A DNA stretch of 64,000 bases, taken from assembly GCA_046349935.1 (NCBI GenBank), contig JAXMBK010000005.1, positions 620,001 to 684,000 on the forward strand, written 5' to 3'. Each line of letters begins with the position of its first letter. Position 1 is the first letter of the stretch. The translations under genes were made by a program, and so were the position numbers. Source of the DNA: CAIXSC01 sp046349935 (GTDB taxonomy: Bacteria; Planctomycetota; Planctomycetia; Pirellulales; Pirellulaceae). Under the pieces are notes generated by a model that was not told the origin of the DNA, ran no database searches, and worked only from the letters and a program-made list of their open reading frames with translations. Shown piece by piece: positions 9,304-17,723 of this stretch.

Positions 9304-10180
9304 AAGCGGTGTGGATAACGAGCGGAAACGCGTCATCTGATCGAAAGCTTGCCCGCGCACAATCGTAGCGAACGGGACTTCGTTTGTCGTCCCACTTGGC
9401 GTGACGATCGACATTCTCCCAGGTGTCTCACGGCCTCGGACGAAGGCTGAATGCTTTCGTGCGCCGTAGCCTGGCGTTTCAAAGCCTGAGGCGACGCCTC
9501 TTGAAGTTGCGCTGTTTTGCAAATATCGACGGCTGTTTCCATCGCCGCCACGGAAGAACACGATCGTCGAGAGTTGTCGTGAATGAAACGAGCGAGTGGT
9601 TACTGGGGCCATCCGCCCCGAAGGGGCACGACAGGTCAGCCCAGGGCAGATCGAAGCGCCGCCCTGGGTTTTGGGCGCCCCGGCGAGTCAGTTGCCTGAA
9701 GGGGCCGAACAACGAGAACGGCACGCGGTCGCCCCCGGTCAGATTTGTCTCACGGAGACACGGAGATGCAAGAGATCGAGACTGAACATTGATCGATGAA
9801 GGATTGCGTCATGGGCTCCGTCCCTAGCGAGTCTTGTGTCTTTCTCCGTGTCTCCGTGCCTCCGTGAGAAACAAGAAGGAGCGAACAAGGAAGTGCACCG
9901 GCGCGGCCGGAGAACCGTGGATCGCCCTTGTGTAACCGAAAGACCTCGTTTCTTCCGTGAAAGAATGCTTCAAAGCGTTGCCCTTCAGGGCTTGGGGAAC
10001 GCCTTGGTACGGCTTTCCCAGGGCGTCGCGCCACGGTTGTGCTGTGTCGCTCTGCCATGGGCTGACCTACTGCGGAGCCTTCGAGGCGGAGCAAAACTCA
10101 CCGGCGACAATCTGCGATGTCGCAAAATTCCAAAAACAGCGCTACTCAAGAAGGCGACGCCCCAGGGTGGCGTATCGGCC
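9304..10180. other. long non-coding, repeat-rich spacer
   Basis: I see no credible gene in this 0.88-kb stretch between jetA and the RTX-type gene. Open frames on both strands are Arg/Pro-rich and lack family features. It holds small hairpins (for example CCCCGAAGGGG near 9616) and the inverted repeat at 9748-9869. The stretch at 9940-10100 reads like degenerate repeat DNA rather than coding sequence. Confidence 0.55.
9748..9869. repeat. inverted repeat built of CTCCGTG units
   Basis: The left arm at 9748-9766 reads TCTCACGGAGACACGGAGA. The right arm at 9843-9869 reads TCTCCGTGTCTCCGTG followed by an extra CCTCCGTG unit and AGA, so the arms are complementary apart from one added 8-bp unit. 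About 76 bp separate them. The arms could form a long hairpin in RNA. It looks like a dispersed non-coding repeat. Confidence 0.6.
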
Positions 10181-11584
10181 TTATCGGCCGAACCACCCGC
10201 CCGTACGCCCGATGGAATTGACGCTCAACACGCTGGTGCTCGACGGGCTGGTCGCGAGGTCGCTGAAGTAGTCATCCACCGTCCCCTCCTCGATCGGCTG
10301 TTCGAACACGGCTTCTTCCGCGGGCGCGTCCTCGCCGAACGCGACGTAGACGTCGTCGTAGGTCTCCGGTTCAAGGTCGTCCGCGAGGTCGCCGATCAGC
10401 GGTAGATCTTCGCTCGCCATGCCGTCGACCGACTCGAGCGCTGGTTGCTCCCACGTTACGATGGACCACGCCGCGTCGTCGTACATCCACTCCGGCGTTT
10501 CCTCGACGCTCAGCGCGTCTCCGCTCATCGTATCCCCGCTCGGCGCGAATCCGGCACGCGTTCGCGAGACCGACTCGACGACGATCGTCAGCACGTCGCT
10601 GTAGTCGAAGCGGTCGCCGGCGCCGCTGCGGAAGTCGGCGAAGTCGTCGGGATTGGGGCTGCCGCCGCCGCTGAACCCTGAGAAGTTGACGTGAAACACA
10701 TCGGCGCCGCGATCGCCGACGATGTAGTCGTAGTCCTCGTCCGGCCCGCCGTACAGATGGTCCGTGTTGTCGCCGCCGTACAGGAAGTCCATGCCCCGGC
10801 CGCCGTCGACGATGTCGTCGCCTTGAGCGCCGTCGATGGAGTCGTCCCCCCACCCGCCGTACAGATCGTCGTCGCCAGCGTCGCCGAAGATGACGTCGTC
10901 TCCGAGCCCGCCGTAGATGACGTCGTCATGGGCGCCCCCGCTCAAGATGTCGTCGCCGCCGCGACCATACAGGACGTCGAAGCCCGTTCCCCCCCACATT
11001 TGGTTCACGCCTTCGGTGCCGATCAGCGTGTCATTGCCGCTGTCGCCCATGAAATTGCCATAGGCGAGCGTGCCGGCTTGCAGGGTGTCGTCGTTGTTTC
11101 CGCCGAACAAATGCACCTCGCCGTTGCCGCCGTCGAGCAGGTCGTCGCCGTCGTCGCCCCAGGCGAACGTGCGAGCCATGGCGTTGCTGCGAAAGACGTC
11201 GTCGCCGCCCAGACCGTGGAAGAAGATGTTGGGAGCGTCGATCGAATTGAATCGTACGTACTCCAGGCTGCCGTCGGCGTTGGCGAGCCGCAGGTTCAGG
11301 ACGCCCTTCGATTCAAAAATATCGACCGTGTCGTTCTGTTCCGTGCCGACGATGTGCAGTCCGATCAGCTCGGGGTGGTACGAATCATTGATTCCGGCCC
11401 AATCGGCGATGAAGTTCAAACCGTCGTCGCCGTCGCGATATCCGTCGTCCAGGTAGGCGATGATCGCCATCATTCGGCGACCTTCCAGTTGTTCGGCGCC
11501 CCACAGCGTTCGCCGCCGGCCCCGTCCCGTGTTCCCCCCCGAGCGACGGCCAGCGTTCCGCGTCCAAGACCACAAGCGATTCAT
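10181..11584 (-). CDS. secreted RTX-type calcium-binding repeat protein
   Basis: A 467-aa protein. The N-terminus is basic (RTRNAGRRSGGNTGRG type) and leads to LEGRRMMAIIAY, the planctomycete export-signal style in which an LExR motif precedes the mature part. From about residue 130 to 330 there are serial GGxGxDxLx nonapeptides (for example GRGGDDILSGG, GGLGDDVIFGD, GGWGDDSIDG), which form Ca2+-binding beta-rolls in RTX proteins. The C-terminus is acidic and has no recognised enzyme domain. It is probably a surface or secreted protein. ATG 11584 was chosen because a GGGGA ribosome site lies before it; the frame stays open to 11785. Confidence 0.82.
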   Translation of the reverse strand: MNRLWSWTRNAGRRSGGNTGRGRRRTLWGAEQLEGRRMMAIIAYLDDGYRDGDDGLNFIADWAGINDSYHPELIGLHIVGTEQNDTVDIFESKGVLNLRLANADGSLEYVRFNSIDAPNIFFHGLGGDDVFRSNAMARTFAWGDDGDDLLDGGNGEVHLFGGNNDDTLQAGTLAYGNFMGDSGNDTLIGTEGVNQMWGGTGFDVLYGRGGDDILSGGAHDDVIYGGLGDDVIFGDAGDDDLYGGWGDDSIDGAQGDDIVDGGRGMDFLYGGDNTDHLYGGPDEDYDYIVGDRGADVFHVNFSGFSGGGSPNPDDFADFRSGAGDRFDYSDVLTIVVESVSRTRAGFAPSGDTMSGDALSVEETPEWMYDDAAWSIVTWEQPALESVDGMASEDLPLIGDLADDLEPETYDDVYVAFGEDAPAEEAVFEQPIEEGTVDDYFSDLATSPSSTSVLSVNSIGRTGGWFGR

Positions 11585-11856
11585 GGCGAATTCCCCAAGA
11601 AGTAAGGTGCAATCCAGGGCCAAACCAACCCCGATAACACTCTCAAGCGGGAATTCGCTCGAACTGTTACAACGCGCCGACGGAAAATCGACGTTCAGGC
11701 ATTTGGGGCGGTCCCAGCGGCCAAAAATTGCCGCTTTTCCTCCTTCAACGCGATCGGGGCCGGAAACGCGTCGCTGAGCCGGCATGGCCCAGGACGCAGA
11801 GCTGGTGACAGGACGCTGGACGACGTCACTGGCAATGGAATCCGGAATCCCCTAAA

Positions 11857-13419
11857 GTGCGGGACGCCTCATCCCGACTGGCGACTCGCTTTCTTCCACC
11901 CATGCAATCTTCCCATTCGCTCATGCTGCCACGTCTGGCGCTGCGTACCTTGCAAACGGTTTGCCTAATCGTCGTAGTGATTGGGCTCGCACAGTTCCCA
12001 TCGCTTTTCGCCGCGTTCGATGCCACCATCCGGGGCGCGCTCACTTACTCAGACCTGTGCTGGAAGATCCTGCCGGTTACTGGCCCGATCGTCCCTGCCA
12101 CCGGCTGTTTCGTTGCCGCGCAGATGATTCATCACAACTTGCCGTCGCCAAGTTACGATCCAGACCAGCCTTGGCTGGAGAATCCCATGTGGGCGGCGAA
12201 ACACATCCGCTTGAGCAATCGCGGTCCGATATTGACGCTGTTTTTCTTTGCGAGCCTTCTCGTCTTGGTCGTTGCGCCCTTTGCCGTCGCCATTCAGAAG
12301 ACGCCCTTCTTCGTTGTCAGTGGAGTCTTTGGGGCCGTTCTGATGCTGATCGCCAGAGTGGTCTGGATGAATCGTAAATGGAACACGGCCGAACTACGCA
12401 TGGCAGCCGTCCCAGGCGTGATTGGCGGCCCTTTCGCGGGGGTTGCGATCCTACCGCAATCGTTCCCTGGAGATGCCGCCTTCGACGTCTGTTTGAAGTG
12501 CATACAAACAAAGACCAGCCGCCCGTCATCGGGCAGCGGACCGACCACGTCGACGACGGAGACCGCGTGGAGTTCCACCATTACGGTCCGTAAGCCGCCG
12601 CCAGCCGATGCGCCGCACCGGACGTTCGTTCCCTTCGCCTTTGCCATTCCGTTCGATTGCGAACCTACGAGCGACATGTACAGTCGCTCGCAAACACTGA
12701 CGAGTTGGAATCTGGTCGTCGCGGAACATGACCAAGTCGGCTTCGGCGGCGCCGTGTTTACGGTGCCCATCTTTCGTACGGCGGATAGCCGGCAGGACTT
12801 TCAGTTGCACGAGCAACTCACGGCGCCATTCGAAGGACAGGTCGATCTTCAAGCCGTCTTGGCGCGAGTTCAGGTCCAGAACGACTCTCCGACTCGCTCA
12901 GGGAATCGACTGGAGTTCGGAATCTGGGATCGACGCGCCGCGCTTGTCATGGCTCTTTGTTTCTTGGTCTGTCTGGGGCTTATCGGGACATTCTTCTGGA
13001 TTGTACCTACCTTCTTCGGTGCGTGTTTTGCGTCTCTGTTTCCCTCGGTGGCGTTGTTCGCCGTGTCGTACCGACTGCTGGATTTGACGCTCTGGTGCAG
13101 TTCCCTGGAGTTCGGCGACGAAGAACTCCGCGTTGTGAGCGGATGGCGCGGACGGCAAGAGTCGTTAGTTGCGAGCCGAGCCAGCGCGCCGGAGTTTGTG
13201 AGCGAGTTTGACTCGCGCAAACAGAACGGCGAGTGGTATCGAGTTGTCTTCAGCGCTCGATCGCCCAAACAAGATGGGCTTGGTGACGGTGCGGTATGCA
13301 TTACGCTCGTGCGACAACTTGATGGACGCGCAGAGGCAGAGGCCGTCGCGCGATGGCTCCGGCAAGCCGCGCAACTTCCGACTCCCTCTCTGGATTCCCG
13401 TGTCGCGAAAGGGGATTGA
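11857..13419 (+). CDS. membrane protein of unknown function (DUF3592-like layout)
   Basis: A 520-aa protein with two hydrophobic hairpins. One pair of segments is near residues 33-55 and 123-165, the second pair near 366-400 (MALCFLVCLGLIGTFFWIV, ACFASLFPSVALFAV). Between them is a soluble domain with a CLKC motif and beta-rich sequence (TWNLVV, FGGAVFTVPIF). The arrangement resembles DUF3592-type proteins that are common in planctomycetes, but I cannot name a function. The true start may be ATG 11902 or 11923, just before the first membrane segment. It ends 30 bp before a 51-bp repeat. Confidence 0.7.
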   Translation: MRDASSRLATRFLPPMQSSHSLMLPRLALRTLQTVCLIVVVIGLAQFPSLFAAFDATIRGALTYSDLCWKILPVTGPIVPATGCFVAAQMIHHNLPSPSYDPDQPWLENPMWAAKHIRLSNRGPILTLFFFASLLVLVVAPFAVAIQKTPFFVVSGVFGAVLMLIARVVWMNRKWNTAELRMAAVPGVIGGPFAGVAILPQSFPGDAAFDVCLKCIQTKTSRPSSGSGPTTSTTETAWSSTITVRKPPPADAPHRTFVPFAFAIPFDCEPTSDMYSRSQTLTSWNLVVAEHDQVGFGGAVFTVPIFRTADSRQDFQLHEQLTAPFEGQVDLQAVLARVQVQNDSPTRSGNRLEFGIWDRRAALVMALCFLVCLGLIGTFFWIVPTFFGACFASLFPSVALFAVSYRLLDLTLWCSSLEFGDEELRVVSGWRGRQESLVASRASAPEFVSEFDSRKQNGEWYRVVFSARSPKQDGLGDGAVCITLVRQLDGRAEAEAVARWLRQAAQLPTPSLDSRVAKGD

Positions 13420-13448
13420 GTCAGAGGGGGGGCGGTCCGTAGGCGCGG

Positions 13449-13499
13449 CATCGTCGTGGACCGCTCCGCCGGTCCAACGCGGGATCAACGAAGCGATCC
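13449..13499 (+). repeat. 51-bp direct repeat, copy 1
   Basis: Starts CATCGTCGTGGACCGCTCCG and ends CGATCC; it matches 16524-16574 at 46 of 51 positions in the same orientation. The two copies enclose the ECF sigma/kinase pair. No gene fits inside it. Confidence 0.75.
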
Positions 13500-13685
13500 T
13501 CAACGATTCGCAACAAGCCGTCCCACCGCTTCGGGATCACGAGCCGTATCGATCGATGGAAGCGCTGGGAGCTGCGTTGAATTCCCGTCGACATGCAGCC
13601 TCAGCACACGGCCGTTGCGCAAGTCAAAGGTCTCTCCGTTGATCTGGAAGGAGCAGTGAGGCGGCGGCGAGCAACAAATTTGGGA

Positions 13686-15575
13686 TTAGTCGGGGCTTTG
13701 CGGGATTCCAAGTTGCTCCGGCGGTGTGAAGGACGGCTTTCGGCCGGTCGCGCTGACGACGGCTTTGCGAATCGCCGCACACCAGTCCGAAACGCCCTCT
13801 TGGGAAAACTGAAAACCCGCCAGCGGCGAGATGAGCACCTGCCGCGTCTCGCCGTCGACCTCATAGCGGATGCTCAGCACGTTGAGTCCCGCCGGATTCA
13901 TGAATCGGGGGAGACGTCCGATGCTGACGTCGCGGATCGCTCGCAAGGGAATGGAAGTTGTCACTCCGGTGCGTCGATGCGTGAGCGTGCTTTCATCCAA
14001 CAGGAGGCTTCCCCGAGTGCGGTAGCAGAAAAACTGATTCCAAACACTGGCGAGTTCCGCGGGCGTCATCAACGTTGCTGTACTGACCATAAGCGGACTT
14101 TCGTCGCTCTCGATGACGAGGCGACGGCTTTGACGTTCTCCTCGGAGACACGTAAAAAGACCGATCGCCATCCACCCGCCGCCGAGCATGTACAACAGGG
14201 TTGTCCGCTCCTTTTCACTGGCCTGCTTGTGCAACCCCGTCTGCTCATGCTCCTGGTGGCGATCGCGCGCCGCCTTCGTCAGGAGAAAACCGTCCGCGAG
14301 TTCGCTCACGACCGGCGCACCAAGCAAGACGACCCCGCCTGCGAGCGCGAGCAGCATCCCCGCCGCGGTTCGCCAACTCCGAGGGACGCCGGCGCTGTTC
14401 TCAGAGGTGCGGGGCTGGTGAAGGCTGCGCCACACGACGCGTACCGCCAGAAAATCGAGCAGGACGATGAGCAGGATCGTGAACGCTCCCAAGCCGATCA
14501 CCAAGCTTCCAAAGCCGCCGATCCAAGCCATGTCAAGTAACGGAAGACTGATCAGGCAGATCGCCGCCCAGGCTGCGCCCCAGAGTGCGAGCGCTGAGAA
14601 GGCGTGATCGCTTCTCTCCGATATTGGACGGTCCTGTTGTCGTCGCGTCACCGCCTCGACGCGTGAGCCAAATTCCGCAGCGGTCCTGAACCGCATTTCC
14701 GGCGACTTCTCGAGGGCCCGCAACACAATTTCGTCGATATGAACGTCGACCTGAATCCGACGCGAGGGCGGCTGCAGGGAACCGGTCGGCAGTTCGCCGG
14801 TCAGCAACTCATAAAGGACCACGCCCAAACTGTAGATGTCGGCCCGATGATCTGTGTGACCTGGTTGCCGCTGTTCAGGGGCCATGTACTGCGGCGTTCC
14901 GGCCGGCTGCGACTCGGCCACATCACGGTTCAAGGCGTCCTGCCCCAGCATCTTGGCGATCCCGAAGTCGGCGATCTTGACGTGGCCGCGTTTGTCCAAC
15001 AGCAGGTTCTCGGGCTTGATGTCTCGATGGACGACGCCGTGCTCATGCGCGAACTGGAGCGCTTCACAGACGGGCGGCACGATGGCTAGCGCCTGATCGG
15101 GAGTGAATCTGCCGGCGGTCATCGCTTGCCGAAGATTGACTCCATCGACGTATTCCATGAGCAGATAGAACAGCCCGTTCGTCTGGCCAAAATCATGGAT
15201 GGCGACGATATTCGGATGGGCCAAAGACGCGAGCGCCTGCGCCTCGCGGCGGAAACGCTCCGCGAACCGCGGGTCGGCGACGCGCTCTGGCGGCAGCAGC
15301 TTTAGCGCAACCAGTCGCCCCAGTTCTTTCTGCCGGGCCTTGTAGACGATCCCCATCCCTCCGCGTCCCAGCGGCTCCAGAATCTCCAGTTGCGGGAAAC
15401 TCGCTGCCAAGTCCTCTTGGGAAAACTCCATCCCGCCGCCTTCGGCGGCTTCCGAGGGCGAGGTGTCGCTCGTGAAATTGAGAGCTCCGAGGCAGCGAGC
15501 GCACAGTCCATAGACCTGGCCCGCGACTTTCGGGGCTCCGCAGCGCGGGCAGAAGGTGGTGGAAGCATCGACCAT
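13686..15575 (-). CDS. Ser/Thr protein kinase with N-terminal zinc ribbon and membrane anchor
   Basis: A 629-aa Hanks-type kinase. Residues 8-27 form a short zinc ribbon (CPRCG...CARC). The catalytic domain at about 55-320 has GRGGMGIVYKARQ (P-loop), LVALKLL (lysine), VHRDIKPEN (catalytic loop), IADFGIAK (DFG) and APEQ. About four hydrophobic segments follow (residues ~335-475), then a C-terminal basic/beta region resembling a PH-like module. It lies 114 bp downstream of the ECF sigma gene on the same strand, a common planctomycete pairing in which the kinase may control the sigma factor. ATG 15575 was chosen because the zinc ribbon begins there. Confidence 0.88.
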   Translation of the reverse strand: MVDASTTFCPRCGAPKVAGQVYGLCARCLGALNFTSDTSPSEAAEGGGMEFSQEDLAASFPQLEILEPLGRGGMGIVYKARQKELGRLVALKLLPPERVADPRFAERFRREAQALASLAHPNIVAIHDFGQTNGLFYLLMEYVDGVNLRQAMTAGRFTPDQALAIVPPVCEALQFAHEHGVVHRDIKPENLLLDKRGHVKIADFGIAKMLGQDALNRDVAESQPAGTPQYMAPEQRQPGHTDHRADIYSLGVVLYELLTGELPTGSLQPPSRRIQVDVHIDEIVLRALEKSPEMRFRTAAEFGSRVEAVTRRQQDRPISERSDHAFSALALWGAAWAAICLISLPLLDMAWIGGFGSLVIGLGAFTILLIVLLDFLAVRVVWRSLHQPRTSENSAGVPRSWRTAAGMLLALAGGVVLLGAPVVSELADGFLLTKAARDRHQEHEQTGLHKQASEKERTTLLYMLGGGWMAIGLFTCLRGERQSRRLVIESDESPLMVSTATLMTPAELASVWNQFFCYRTRGSLLLDESTLTHRRTGVTTSIPLRAIRDVSIGRLPRFMNPAGLNVLSIRYEVDGETRQVLISPLAGFQFSQEGVSDWCAAIRKAVVSATGRKPSFTPPEQLGIPQSPD

Positions 15576-15689
15576 ACTGTTTCCATACGGAAGAGTCCGC
15601 CGTGGTGGCGAACGAATTGTCAATTTGCATGCAGGTTTCGGATCGCATGCCGGTTTGGTGCGGCAACTTGAGCCAACTTCGATTTCGCC

Positions 15690-16439
15690 CTAATGGCCGC
15701 TCAGCGCGGCAAACAGGGCCCGCATTTCGTCTTCCACGTCCGCCGGATCGGCGACGGTTCCCGCGACCTCCTCGCGGAACATCTCCCGAAATCGAGCCCG
15801 CATCCGGTGAACGCTGCTGCGGGCGGAGACGGGCCGAACTCCCAGTTGGGCCGCGAGCGCCGCATAGTCGATCGTTCCTCGCTCCGCAGTCAGGCACTCC
15901 TTCAGGCGTTCGAAATCCCCGCTTCGATTCGCGTCGGTGTACTCTTTCTGCAATTGCGACATTGTGAACTGGAGTACGGTCAAAGCCCATTGACGGTCGA
16001 ACAGCGAATCGGGGGACGCCGCCTTGGCATCGGCGAGAAGGCTGACGAACTCTCCGTCTAAGGGAACCGTGAGTCGCCCCCCGCCGCGCTTCAGGGCGTT
16101 CGTTTGGTCGCGGTCTTTCGACAGAAACCGCTTGAGAGCCATCAGCAAGAAGGCGCGGAACCTTCCCCGCGCCGGATCGACCGCGTCCAGCCAGTCCTTC
16201 TCAAGCAACTTGGCGAAGAACGCCTGCGTCAAGTCCTGAGCGTCGTGTTCGCGATATCCCCGATGCCGAATATAGGCGTACAGCGGCGGCCAGTACTGCT
16301 CGCACAGCGACTCCAGCGAACGGGCGACTTTCTCTGCTCCCTCTCCGCCGCGGGCAGCCAAGACGACGGACCACCGCGTTGTGTGAAACAACGCGTCGTT
16401 CCGCGGGCGGCAGTTGGGACCGTGTTCAGGGTGCTTCAT
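15690..16439 (-). CDS. ECF-type RNA polymerase sigma factor
   Basis: A 249-aa ECF sigma factor of the kind that opens with FHTTRWSVV. Region 2 is LCEQYWPPLYAYIRHRGYR followed by HDAQDLTQAFFAKLL, and region 4 is the HTH around YAALAAQLGVRPVSARSSVH. It directs RNA polymerase to a dedicated promoter set. ATG 16439 has a near-perfect Shine-Dalgarno (AAAGGAGGTG directly before it), so longer in-frame starts up to 16553 were rejected. No anti-sigma gene is adjacent; the kinase downstream is the likely partner. Confidence 0.87.
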   Translation of the reverse strand: MKHPEHGPNCRPRNDALFHTTRWSVVLAARGGEGAEKVARSLESLCEQYWPPLYAYIRHRGYREHDAQDLTQAFFAKLLEKDWLDAVDPARGRFRAFLLMALKRFLSKDRDQTNALKRGGGRLTVPLDGEFVSLLADAKAASPDSLFDRQWALTVLQFTMSQLQKEYTDANRSGDFERLKECLTAERGTIDYAALAAQLGVRPVSARSSVHRMRARFREMFREEVAGTVADPADVEDEMRALFAALSGH

Positions 16440-16523
16440 CACCTCCTTTATACGGAAAACCGGCCGGACGTTGCCGATCTCGGCCTGCTTGGAATCGCTC
16501 GCGTCGACATTCCGCAGGGCGGC

Positions 16524-16574
16524 CATCGTCGTGGACCGCTCCGCCGGTCCCACGTGGGATCGACGGATCGATCC
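16524..16574 (+). repeat. 51-bp direct repeat, copy 2
   Basis: Same orientation as copy 1 at 13449-13499; the first 27 bases (CATCGTCGTGGACCGCTCCG onward) are identical and the remainder differs at five positions. It lies about 85 bp upstream of the sigma factor start. Confidence 0.75.
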
Positions 16575-16772
16575 AAGAGTGCGTTTGTAAATGTACTGAA
16601 TCAGCGAGGTGCAAGTCCTTGCCGGGAGGTTTCATGAGTTTGAGACCGTAGTCGACCGAAACGGCGTCGCCGCGAGGCGGGGGGGATCGGAACGTCCGGA
16701 AGGTTCGGGACATGACACAAAGACACCTGGGCTAGCGACTGACTGGCTCTGGAGTCAGAGGAATGCAAACGT

Positions 16773-16814
16773 CGGTCGAAAAGTGCAGCGCGCGCCGGTC
16801 GAAAAGTGTGGCGC
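16773..16814 (+). repeat. tandem 19-bp repeat, possible IS end
   Basis: CGGTCGAAAAGTGCAGCGC at 16773-16791 recurs as CGGTCGAAAAGTGTGGCGC at 16796-16814 (17 of 19 identical, 23-bp period). Serial short repeats of this kind occur at the ends of IS21-family elements; no transposase remains next to it. Confidence 0.4.
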
Positions 16815-16865
16815 TGGGGTGGTGAGTGGTCCAGCCAAAGTGAGGTTGTAGGGGCGTTCCAGTGT

Positions 16866-16897
16866 GAATCCTTCCTCCTCCGGAGGAGGAAGGATTC
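16866..16897. repeat. perfect 32-bp palindrome
   Basis: Left half GAATCCTTCCTCCTCC, right half its exact reverse complement, centred between 16881 and 16882. Both RNA strands would fold into a strong hairpin carrying GGAGGAGG. It is 57 bp beyond the 3' end of the minus-strand membrane-protein gene. There is no T-tract, so it is not a classic intrinsic terminator. Confidence 0.8.
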
Positions 16898-16954
16898 CGA
16901 CGGTCGTAACGACTGTTGGGAGGCCGCCGATTCGTCGGCAGGTGCGGCAGGTTG

Positions 16955-17476
16955 CTACACAGAAGCGACGGTCTGCGCCATGACGTAAAAGTTGTACATG
17001 AAGACGGCTCCCAGGATCAGCAGGCTCAACAGCCAATACAGGATTCTGCGACGCATGGGCCGGTAGAAGATCGTTGCCGCCGCGCCCAGCGTGAGGAGCA
17101 GAAAGAGCAGTGCCAGCAAGAAGATTGTGCGGATTGGATCTGGATCACCGCCATGCGACAGGACCCTGAAAAACAGAATCATGACCACGCCATTGGCGAT
17201 CATCGCGGTCGCGGAACCCGCCAGTAGTAGTTCACCGGGCATTGCGACTCTCCCGGGTTCGCCGAGGTTGCGTCGACTTGCTCGGTGCCAACCGCCGAGC
17301 CAGGCCGCCAACCAGAGTGCAAACACGACGAGTATCTGCCACGGGATCGACAGATCGGCTGACGGGAAATGGATTTCCTGCCGGTGAATCTGGATCACGA
17401 ATGCCAACAAAATGCTGAAGAGCGCGACGACAAGAAGCGATTCGAGCAGCGAGAATTTCAGCCGAGATGGGCTCAT
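16955..17476 (-). CDS. small membrane protein, unknown function
   Basis: A 173-aa protein with about five hydrophobic helices: SLLESLLVVALFSILLAFVI, the QILVVFALWLAAWLGGW stretch, LLLAGSATAMIANGVVMILF, TIFLLALLFLLLTLGAAAT and YWLLSLLILGAVFMYNFYVM. No enzyme motif is seen. The start at ATG 17476 (MSPSRLK) was preferred over the longer frame at 17497. A terminal palindrome lies after its stop. Not recognised. Confidence 0.65.
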   Translation of the reverse strand: MSPSRLKFSLLESLLVVALFSILLAFVIQIHRQEIHFPSADLSIPWQILVVFALWLAAWLGGWHRASRRNLGEPGRVAMPGELLLAGSATAMIANGVVMILFFRVLSHGGDPDPIRTIFLLALLFLLLTLGAAATIFYRPMRRRILYWLLSLLILGAVFMYNFYVMAQTVASV

Positions 17477-17723
17477 GAGCTGCCGTCCGCTGACCATACT
17501 GCGAAGAACTCGCCAGGCATTCTAGCAGATCGCGACACAAGCGCCCTATTCCTAAGAAAGAGGGCGGAGCGGCGCTCTCGTCGTTGGGCGTTACCTGGCG
17601 GGTCGCGGAAAAGTCCGCGACTGGAAAGAGCTCCGCGAAAGGAACTCTGTTTGTAACATTGCAGAAATATTCTCTCGTCGGAACACACGACTTCGACACA
17701 CGTTACTGAGTCCGAGTCCTTCT

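Larger units (their letters stand above)
16440..16954. other. non-coding spacer with several repeats
   Basis: No credible gene. It contains the second 51-bp repeat, a stretch at 16579-16650 that starts GTGCG and carries AGGTGCAAGTCCTT as in domain I of group II introns, two GGTCGAAAAGTG repeats like those at some IS21-type ends, and a perfect 32-bp palindrome. It reads like a graveyard of mobile-element ends. Confidence 0.5.

Noticed and set aside
9750..10094. Minus-strand frame of 114 codons in the spacer beyond jetA
   Set aside because: It spans the inverted repeat and has repeat-derived Arg/Pro-rich composition, so it is not counted as a gene.
10691..11605. Plus-strand open frame of about 300 codons rich in Val/Ala/Asp
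   Set aside because: It is the antisense of the GGxGxD repeats; the repeats on the minus strand are a recognised family, the plus frame is not.
12481..12600. Suspected frameshift inside the membrane-protein gene because of a Ser/Thr/Pro-rich stretch
   Set aside because: The stretch reads through to a well-formed second half in the same frame, and the alternative frames give no better continuation.
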